From contig DAOVNC010000077.1 in assembly GCA_030630445.1 (NCBI GenBank), forward strand, positions 1-10,967: DNA of 10,967 nt. The letters are read 5' to 3'. The translations under genes were made by a program, and so were the position numbers. The notes beneath the pieces are model-generated. The model worked only from the letters and a program-made list of their open reading frames with translations. It was not told the DNA's origin and searched no databases. Positions 6,415-10,967 of the stretch are shown here, piece by piece (the first letter of the stretch is position 1; every line of letters starts with the position of its first letter). Source of the stretch: Kiritimatiellales bacterium. GTDB taxonomy: Bacteria; Verrucomicrobiota; Kiritimatiellia; Kiritimatiellales; Pontiellaceae.

Positions 6415-8022
6415 ATGAAAACCCTATCCTACGACTTTCTTGTTATCGGCAGCGGTCTCGCCGGCCTCACGGCCGCGATGGAACTGAGCAAGCATGGCCG
6501 CGTGCTCGTGGCCTGCAAGGAGAATGCCGACGAGTGCAACAGCTCCTATGCGCAGGGCGGCGTCGCCTGCGTGGTCGACCCCGGCGATACAGTCGAGGAA
6601 CACGCGGCCGATACCCTCGACACCGGTTGCGCCCTCGGGGTTCCCGAAATCGTCAATACCATTGTACAAGGCGGCCAAGAGCGCATCTCGGCACTGGAGG
6701 GAATCGGCATCGAATTTGAACGGCGCAAGGGCAAGGAAACCGAATACGACCTCGGGCAGGAGGGCGGGCACTCGCACCGGCGCGTACTGCATGCCGGCGA
6801 TATTACCGGACAGGTCATGATGCAAGGCCTGATCGCCCATGCCCGGGAAAGCGAAAACATCGACCTCCGCGAAAACCTGCTGGCCATCGACCTGGTGACC
6901 ACCGGGTGGATCGGACACAAAGGCCCCAACCGCTGCGTCGGCGCCTACCTCCTCGACAAGCCCTCCAACGAGATCATCGCCGTCCATTCCACCTGCACTG
7001 TGCTGGCCACCGGCGGGCTTGGAAAGGTCTACCTCTACACCTCCAACCCGGATGTCGCCACGGGCGACGGCATCGCGATGGCCTGGCGCGCCGGACTCCC
7101 GATCCGCAACATGGAATTCGTGCAGTTCCACCCCACCTGCCTCTACCACCCGCAGGCCAAATCGTTCCTGATTTCCGAGGCCGTGCGCGGCGAAGGCGCC
7201 GAGCTCAAGGATATCCGCGGCCATGCCTTCATGAAGGATTTCGACGATCGCGGTTCGCTCGCCACGCGCGATGTCACCGCCCGCGCCATCGACTTTGTCA
7301 TGAAAAAACATGGCGACCCCTACGTCTACCTCGACATCACCCACCAGTCGGAATCGTTCCTGCGCGAGCGCTTCCCCAACCTCTACGCCGCCTGCCTGCG
7401 CTTCGGCGTCGACATGGCCACCGACCCCATTCCCGTCGTCCCCGCCGCGCACTATTCCTGCGGCGGTGTCGTGGCCGAAGTCGATGGCACCACCGCCCTG
7501 CCCGGCCTCTATGCCTGCGGCGAAGTCGCCAGCACGGGACTGCACGGCGCCAACCGGCTTGCAAGCAACTCCCTGCTCGAAGCGCTCGTCTGCGGCCACG
7601 CCACCGCAACCCAAATCGCCCAAGCCTGGACCGCGCTCAAAGGCGAGGTGTCCATCCCGCCATGGAAGTTTGGCGAAGCCGTCTCGTCCGACGAAGCCGT
7701 CGTCGTCGAACATAACTGGAACGAAGTGCGCACCGCCATGTGGGACTATGTCGGCATCGTCCGCACCGACCGCCGCCTCGACCGCGCGCGCCGCCGCATC
7801 CGCAACCTGCGCGAAGAGATCAAGCAATACTACGGCGACTACCTCGTCACCGCCGACCTGCTCGAACTGCGCAATATTGCCGACGTCGCCGAGCTCATCA
7901 TCCGCTCCGCGCAGCAACGCAAGGAAAGCCGCGGCCTCCACTACATGGCCGACCACCCCGAAACATCGGGGAAAGCGGTCGACACCGTCATCCACGACAG
8001 GCCCGGCGGGCCATTAACCTAA
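6415..8022 (+). CDS. nadB: L-aspartate oxidase
   Basis: FAD enzyme that oxidises L-aspartate to iminoaspartate, the first step of de novo NAD synthesis, feeding quinolinate synthase NadA; cytoplasmic. It can use fumarate instead of oxygen as electron acceptor, suiting anaerobes. 535 residues, normal for NadB. Motifs: dinucleotide-binding VIGSGLAGL (10-18), SSYAQGGVA (43-51), EGGHSHRRVLHAGDITG (116-132), FHPTCLY (238-244), LATRDVTARAI (282-292) with the catalytic Arg, HYSCGG (346-351) and GLHGANRLASNSLLEALVCG (375-394). A helical C-terminal domain (about 430-515) has RTDRRLDRARRRI. The aspartate-oxidase features and the lack of an SdhA-like C-terminus favour NadB over succinate dehydrogenase or fumarate reductase. 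No Shine-Dalgarno is visible before 6415, but the nucleotide-binding strand starts at residue 7, which fixes the start. nadA and nadC are not nearby. Confidence 0.95.
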   Translation: MKTLSYDFLVIGSGLAGLTAAMELSKHGRVLVACKENADECNSSYAQGGVACVVDPGDTVEEHAADTLDTGCALGVPEIVNTIVQGGQERISALEGIGIEFERRKGKETEYDLGQEGGHSHRRVLHAGDITGQVMMQGLIAHARESENIDLRENLLAIDLVTTGWIGHKGPNRCVGAYLLDKPSNEIIAVHSTCTVLATGGLGKVYLYTSNPDVATGDGIAMAWRAGLPIRNMEFVQFHPTCLYHPQAKSFLISEAVRGEGAELKDIRGHAFMKDFDDRGSLATRDVTARAIDFVMKKHGDPYVYLDITHQSESFLRERFPNLYAACLRFGVDMATDPIPVVPAAHYSCGGVVAEVDGTTALPGLYACGEVASTGLHGANRLASNSLLEALVCGHATATQIAQAWTALKGEVSIPPWKFGEAVSSDEAVVVEHNWNEVRTAMWDYVGIVRTDRRLDRARRRIRNLREEIKQYYGDYLVTADLLELRNIADVAELIIRSAQQRKESRGLHYMADHPETSGKAVDTVIHDRPGGPLT

Positions 8023-8037
8023 CCACAGGAAAATAAA

Positions 8038-9234
8038 ATGCTCCGAAGAACCCTATCCTCAATCCTATTGACCGGCCTGCTGTCGCTTTCCAACTCTATT
8101 TTCGCGGAGGGCGAACCACGGATCATCGCAGGCCCCTACCTCCAGCACACCACCCAAACCAGCATGGTGATCATGTGGGAGACGGACACACCCTGCATCT
8201 CGGGGATTAAATACGGAAAAGCCCGGTTCCGTCCCAGCGGCCAGAAGGGGAAGCCCGATCTGGCAAAGATCCTCGACCTGAACGTGAGTTCCATAGAGAC
8301 CCGCACGATTCATGAGTTTACCCTTGAGGGGCTTGAACCGGAAACCGACTATTTCTATCAGGCCCATTCGCTTGGAAGCGATGGGAAAAAGATCCAGTCG
8401 GACGTGTTAATCTTCCAGACGGCGGTGCGCGCAACCTCCCCGTTTGCCTTTGTGGTGATGGGGGATAACCGAAGCTACCCCAAACGCTTCAAGCAACTCG
8501 CCGACAAGGCATGGGCCGAGCGTCCCAACTTTGTGCTGAATGTCGGCGACGTGGTGGCGAACGGCAAAAACAAAGACGAATGGATCGCGCAGTATCTTGG
8601 CCCGGCATCGGAGTTGATGAAGCGAGTGCCGACCTATGTGGCCATTGGCAACCATGAGCGCAATGCCTCTTGGTTCTATGAATATTCCTCCTACCCAAGC
8701 CCGGAGAATTATTATTCCTTCGACTACGGCAACGCCCATTTCACCATCGTAGACAGCAATGCCGACTTGTCGCCGGGGTCGGAACAACTCCAGTGGATCA
8801 TTGCGGATCTCTCCGCCTCCAAGGCAAAATGGAAGTTCGTTGCGCATCACCACCCTCCGTTCAGTTCCGACAAGGACGACTACGGCAACACGGATTTTTG
8901 GCTCTCCAAGCGGGGCGACCCACGGGTTCAATCCCTGATCCCCATCTACGAAAAACATGGGGTCGATATTGTATGGTGCGGACATATCCACGACTATGAG
9001 CGCACCTGGCCCATTCGCGACGGAAAAGTCGATCAAGCCAACGGGGTAATCTACATACAAGCCGGAGGCGGCGCAGCGGAATTGGAGCAGTTTGCCCCGA
9101 CGCGCAGCTGGTTTACCGCCAAAGTCCTGCGCAACTGGCAGTATTGCCTGGCGACCATTCACGAAGGCACGTTCCGCATGATGGCCTATGATCTCGACGG
9201 AAGAATGTACGACTATCTTGAGCTGAAGAAATAG
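8038..9234 (+). CDS. Exported purple-acid-phosphatase-type metallophosphoesterase
   Basis: 398 residues. Signal peptide 1-23 (SSILLTGLLSLSNSIFA, likely cut after IFA). An N-terminal fibronectin-III-like PAP domain (about 27-130: GPYLQHTTQTSMVIMWET, then LEGLEPETDYFYQ) is followed by a calcineurin-type metallophosphoesterase core. Metal motifs: GDNR (D143), NVGDVV (D171), GNHE (N205/H206), VAHHHPPF (269-276) and CGHIHDYER (H316/H318). It probably hydrolyses phosphomonoesters or diesters in the periplasm; the substrate is unknown. The tyrosine that colours true purple acid phosphatases (GDxxY) is absent: three residues after D171 there is Ala (GDVVANG). The start has AGGA (8027-8030) at 7 nt. 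It lies 15 bp after nadB, so it is probably cotranscribed, although no metabolic link is evident. It is the last gene before the AT-rich segment. Confidence 0.9.
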   Translation: MLRRTLSSILLTGLLSLSNSIFAEGEPRIIAGPYLQHTTQTSMVIMWETDTPCISGIKYGKARFRPSGQKGKPDLAKILDLNVSSIETRTIHEFTLEGLEPETDYFYQAHSLGSDGKKIQSDVLIFQTAVRATSPFAFVVMGDNRSYPKRFKQLADKAWAERPNFVLNVGDVVANGKNKDEWIAQYLGPASELMKRVPTYVAIGNHERNASWFYEYSSYPSPENYYSFDYGNAHFTIVDSNADLSPGSEQLQWIIADLSASKAKWKFVAHHHPPFSSDKDDYGNTDFWLSKRGDPRVQSLIPIYEKHGVDIVWCGHIHDYERTWPIRDGKVDQANGVIYIQAGGGAAELEQFAPTRSWFTAKVLRNWQYCLATIHEGTFRMMAYDLDGRMYDYLELKK

Positions 9235-9265
9235 CCGAGGCATCGGCAAATGGTGCCTTCAAAAT

Positions 9266-9287
9266 CGTGCGTTGTTCACCGTAAACT
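9266..9287 (+). repeat. 22-bp imperfect direct repeat, copy 1
   Basis: Pattern: CGTGCGT, four variable bases, CAC, one variable base, GTAAACT. It matches copy 2 (9868-9889) at all 17 fixed positions without gaps. It begins 31 bp after the phosphatase stop, at the composition change. The two copies bracket the DUF4160/DUF2442 pair. Confidence 0.55.
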
Positions 9288-9304
9288 AGGCGCTTGTTCG
9301 CCTA
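9287..9304. terminator. Hairpin between convergent genes
   Basis: TAGGCG-CTTGTT-CGCCTA is a perfect 6-bp stem with a 6-nt loop. It is preceded by AAAC and followed by TTTG, so the stem can be extended past one mismatch. It sits between the convergent phosphatase (+) and DUF2442 (-) genes and contains the DUF2442 stop codon, as expected of a short bidirectional terminator. The U tract is weak, so efficiency is uncertain. Confidence 0.4.
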
Positions 9305-9562
9305 TTTGTATTGGAGGGGATAGGCTTCTGGATTATCGATCATGTCAATCGTTAGATCCACATCCAGATCAGGCCAATGGAGATGGGTATCGGATTCTTT
9401 TTCGACATGGGAAATGCTTTTGATGGATGCATCCATGAACCAAGGGAAATCAGAAAACGACAAGTAGTGTTCTTTTGTGCCAACCAGAACCCAGAATCCC
9501 ATATTATCAATATTGGTGACTTCAGTTATTGAAGTGTTCTCGCCATGCTTTTTTAATTTCAT
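9302..9562 (-). CDS. DUF2442 domain protein
   Basis: 86 residues, a single DUF2442-like domain: ITEVTNIDNMGFWVLVGTK (12-30), a central segment SFSDFPWFMDASI (35-47), and the family-typical end LHWPDLDVDLTIDMIDNPE (61-79) plus YPL. Function unknown; such genes are often found next to DUF4160 genes, and the pair has a toxin-antitoxin-like layout, which is inference. The start overlaps the 3' end of the DUF4160 gene by 41 nt and is supported by a strong internal Shine-Dalgarno AAGGAG (9575-9570) at 7 nt, so translation is probably coupled. Base composition is more AT-rich than the genes to the left, suggesting acquisition. Confidence 0.85.
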   Translation of the reverse strand: MKLKKHGENTSITEVTNIDNMGFWVLVGTKEHYLSFSDFPWFMDASIKSISHVEKESDTHLHWPDLDVDLTIDMIDNPEAYPLQYK

Positions 9563-9761
9563 CTCGATGCTCCTTCACAATCTTTTCAATCGTTGACAGT
9601 TCATGAGTTGGAATACCCTGTGACATTGCCAGAGAAATATCAGGTTCCATCCAAAACTTAGCCTTGCCGTTTCCGCTGACAACGTGGACATGCATTCGTT
9701 CTTCCTCCAAGGAGAAGAAGTGGAACCTATAGCTTTTTTCTCTGAATATTGTTGGACTCAT
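9522..9761 (-). CDS. DUF4160 domain protein
   Basis: 79 residues, covering the whole small DUF4160 domain: MSPTIFREKSYRFHFFSLEE (1-20), ERMHVHVVSGNGKAKFWMEP (21-40) and the helical end IEKIVKEHRDEIKKAWREHF (58-77). Family function is not established; the conserved His pair in MHVHV and the KFWxEP motif suggest a ligand- or nucleic-acid-related role, but that is speculation. It is the first gene of the overlapping pair. No Shine-Dalgarno precedes the ATG at 9761, and the predicted -10 box ends only 6 nt upstream, so the mRNA may be leaderless. No signal peptide or membrane segment. Confidence 0.87.
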   Translation of the reverse strand: MSPTIFREKSYRFHFFSLEEERMHVHVVSGNGKAKFWMEPDISLAMSQGIPTHELSTIEKIVKEHRDEIKKAWREHFNN

Positions 9762-9767
9762 GCGGGC

Positions 9768-9796
9768 TGTATATCATGTGTTGTGGTTGCAATCAA
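9768..9796 (-). promoter_or_regulatory. Candidate promoter of the DUF4160/DUF2442 pair
   Basis: On the minus strand TTGATT (9796-9791) and TATACA (9773-9768) are spaced 17 nt apart, each matching 4 of 6 consensus bases. The -10 ends 6 nt before the ATG at 9761, so initiation would fall at or next to the start codon. This agrees with the absence of a ribosome binding site. Confidence 0.4.
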
Positions 9797-9867
9797 TCTT
9801 GGTATGTTTTGTATTCTGGCATCACGTTCGAGATGAGTCTTCGTGCAAAAGACGATTGGCATATTTG

Positions 9868-9889
9868 CGTGCGTCAAACACGGTAAACT
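9868..9889 (+). repeat. 22-bp imperfect direct repeat, copy 2
   Basis: Second copy of the repeat at 9266-9287, 602 bp away in the same orientation, with 17 of 22 identical positions. It lies in the 152-bp gap between the DUF4160 gene and the membrane-protein gene, 24 bp from the stop of the latter. The outer CGTG/CACG bases can form a tiny hairpin. Confidence 0.55.
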
Positions 9890-9913
9890 CAATTGATTTT
9901 TACCCTTAGGGGC

Positions 9914-10243
9914 TTAATGGTGGTTCGCTGTTATTATGATTAGTTCTTCAATAGCTTTTGCTGATGCAATTTCCCGTAACGAACTCAAAGATACTGTTAT
10001 GAACCACACACCCAATAGCGGACCGAATAGCATCTGAATGAAGAAAATCTCAGCGTCGTTTGACTGAGCTGCAGCACTTACGCCTGAAACAGTCATTAGA
10101 ATACCCATTCCAATACCCAGCCTACTTAGAATCTTTGTCTTGTTCCTGTAGCGCAGTGCCTTTGCAATTGTCTTTTTTGAGGCATCAGTTAGCGGTGCTT
10201 CATTGAGCATCGCGCTTAATTCTTCTCGGGTGATATTTTTCAT
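9914..10243 (-). CDS. Small two-helix membrane protein, unknown
   Basis: 109 residues, no family recognised. The N-terminal 37 residues are hydrophilic (KNITREELSAMLNEAPLTDASKK, a helix-like charged region), followed by two probable membrane helices, about 38-58 (ILSRLGIGMGILMTVSGVSA) and about 66-87 (IFFIQMLFGPLLGVWFITVSL), and a short C-terminal tail (SSLREIASAKAIEEL...). The likely topology is a hairpin with both ends on the same side. The ribosome site is weak (AGAGA, 3 nt from the ATG). Composition is AT-richer than the housekeeping genes. It lies between the DUF pair and the IS110 left end, all consistent with an acquired segment. The open frame with a coherent membrane profile supports a real gene; its function is unknown. 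Confidence 0.65.
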   Translation of the reverse strand: MKNITREELSAMLNEAPLTDASKKTIAKALRYRNKTKILSRLGIGMGILMTVSGVSAAAQSNDAEIFFIQMLFGPLLGVWFITVSLSSLREIASAKAIEELIIITANHH

Positions 10244-10262
10244 TGTTCTCTAGCGAACGTTA

Positions 10263-10328
10263 AAGCTCAGCCGCTCCGCCTTGTGCTTTGACCTCATCGC
10301 TGGCGTCTAACGGAGTAGGCTGAAGCTT
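10263..10328. repeat. Imperfect inverted repeat / structured noncoding DNA
   Basis: AAGCTCAGCC (10263-10272) pairs with GGCTGAAGCTT (10318-10328) with a single extra A. Inside it CTCCG (10274-10278) pairs with CGGAG (10311-10315). That gives about 15 base pairs closing a 32-nt loop. A competing fold pairs CGTTA at 10256-10260 with the TCTAACG end near 10306-10312. The bulged long stem recalls integron attC sites, but the core boxes are not canonical. It may belong to the IS110 left end or to the region it entered. Confidence 0.45.
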
Positions 10329-10344
10329 CTTGATACTCATCTAA

Positions 10345-10360
10345 GCCCTTCGGAAAGGGC
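10345..10360. other. Perfect 6-bp hairpin, GCCCTT-CGGA-AAGGGC
   Basis: Compact GC-rich hairpin in the noncoding stretch upstream of the IS110 transposase. It lacks a clear U tract on either strand, so it is not called a terminator. It could be part of the IS leader RNA, or the kind of palindrome IS110 elements often insert beside. Confidence 0.4.
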
Positions 10361-10387
10361 GGTTATTTCCTTAAGCTAAAATTGAGG

Positions 10388-10460
10388 GCCTCCTCCTGGT
10401 CAAGTATACGGCTGACCTCCCGGAGGAGGCGTCTCCAATTGACAACTAAACGGAGGAGGC
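10388..10460 (+). promoter_or_regulatory. IS110 leader stem-loop with alternative pairing to the transposase Shine-Dalgarno
   Basis: GCCTCCTCC (10388-10396) pairs perfectly with GGAGGAGGC (10422-10430). Inside, GGTCA (10398-10402) pairs with TGACC (10413-10417) around a 10-nt loop. The 10-mer CGGAGGAGGC occurs twice, at 10421-10430 and 10451-10460; the second copy contains the transposase Shine-Dalgarno, 5 nt before the ATG. The single GCCTCCTCC can therefore pair with either copy. A -10-like TAAAAT (10377-10382) just upstream could start a short RNA near 10389. IS110 elements are known to encode a bridge RNA in a noncoding end; whether this is that RNA is inference. Confidence 0.5.
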
Positions 10461-10464
10461 TGAG

Positions 10465-10967
10465 ATGAAGTATTACACAACAACGACGGAATACAACTGC
10501 GGAATCGACCTGCACACACGCCAGATGTACATCTGCGTGATGAACCGCCAGGGCGAGGTGCTGGTGCACCGCAACATCCGCAACAACGACTTCGGGTTTT
10601 TCCTGAAGCTGGTGGCTCCGTACCGCCACGACTTGACGGTGACGTGCGAGAGCTGCTTTGTCTGCTTCTGGCTAGCGGATGCCTGCGAGGATGCGGGGAT
10701 CAAGTTCGTGCTGGCGCATGCCTACTATGTGAAGTCGATTGCGGCGAACAAGCACAAGAACGACAAGGAGGATGCCCGCGAGCTGGCCGAGTGTCTTCGC
10801 TCCAACCGCATTCCCCCGGCGTATGTCTGCCCACGCGATCTGCGGCCGGTGCGCAAGTTGCTGAGGCGCCGCAACAAGTATGTGAAGAACCGGGCGGTGC
10901 TTACCGGCCATTCCACCTGCGAGGTGATGGCCGCAGGCCACCCGCCGTTGAAAACGAGTGCCAACTC
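10465..10967 (+). CDS. IS110-family transposase, N-terminal part (cut by the right edge)
   Basis: DEDD-type transposase/recombinase of the IS110 family. It moves the element via a circular intermediate and, in studied members, is guided by a bridge RNA encoded in the element. 167 codons are visible. RuvC-like acidic residues: D15 in CGIDLH, E62 in VTCESC, and D100 and D103 in KNDKEDAREL. The segment LRPVRKLLRRRNKYVKNRAVL (126-146) is the family's helical connector. The C-terminal Ser-containing transposase domain lies beyond the window, so integrity cannot be judged. The ATG at 10465 has an unusually strong GGAGGAGG (10452-10459) at 5 nt, within a repeated motif able to be sequestered by upstream RNA. 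It is GC-rich, unlike the genes just to its left, so the element and the AT-rich module probably arrived separately. Confidence 0.92.
   Translation, partial: MKYYTTTTEYNCGIDLHTRQMYICVMNRQGEVLVHRNIRNNDFGFFLKLVAPYRHDLTVTCESCFVCFWLADACEDAGIKFVLAHAYYVKSIAANKHKNDKEDARELAECLRSNRIPPAYVCPRDLRPVRKLLRRRNKYVKNRAVLTGHSTCEVMAAGHPPLKTSAN

Noticed and set aside
6424..7995. 523-codon open frame on the - strand opposite nadB
   Set aside because: It is an exact antisense frame of a strongly recognised gene, with composition-driven Gly/Asp/Val/Ala content and no family resemblance.
10439..10444. Perfect TTGACA, considered as a transposase -35 box
   Set aside because: A -10 at 16-18 bp would fall on the transposase start codon itself, and none is visible there.
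10363..10941. Minus-strand open frames opposite the IS110 transposase
   Set aside because: They are antisense shadows of a recognisable transposase; one would also have to run through the leader stem-loop.

Overview
The window looks like a bacterial chromosome from the PVC superphylum, most plausibly Kiritimatiellota/Lentisphaerota/Verrucomicrobiota. This is an inference from three things: the GC-rich codon use of the housekeeping genes, a small 'MKSAYELAMER' helical protein of a type I associate with these phyla, and an IS110-type transposase whose N-terminus resembles ones I recall from the same groups. No rRNA, tRNA or CRISPR array is visible.

Left part (1-9234) is housekeeping. The N-terminal 350 codons of elongation factor G (fusA) run leftwards off the edge. 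Divergent from it, on the + strand, are a TatD-family metal-dependent hydrolase, a secreted twin-SH3-domain protein, a ComF-like phosphoribosyltransferase, accD (acetyl-CoA carboxylase beta), folC (folylpolyglutamate/dihydrofolate synthase), a 90-residue helical protein with its own promoter-like sequence, nadB (L-aspartate oxidase) and an exported metallophosphoesterase of the purple-acid-phosphatase type. comF-accD-folC and nadB-phosphatase are closely spaced (gaps of 15 to 31 bp) with good ribosome binding sites and probably form transcription units. Together these genes serve translation, fatty-acid initiation, folate polyglutamylation and NAD synthesis.

Right part (about 9235-10460) is visibly more AT-rich and all its genes lie on the - strand: an overlapping DUF4160/DUF2442 pair and a small two-helix membrane protein. 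The DUF pair is bracketed by two copies of an imperfect 22-bp direct repeat and has a promoter so close to its start codon that the mRNA could be leaderless. This looks like a small acquired module.

Right edge (about 10244-10967) is the left end of an IS110-family element: a structured noncoding leader followed by a transposase cut off by the window. The leader contains one 'GCCTCCTCC' segment that can pair with either of two identical downstream 'CGGAGGAGGC' copies, the second of which is the transposase Shine-Dalgarno. The leader is therefore a candidate bridge RNA and/or translational switch.

The intergenic gaps also hold two different 7-bp-periodic repeat tracts, upstream of comF and nadB, and a MITE-like inverted-repeat structure between fusA and tatD.
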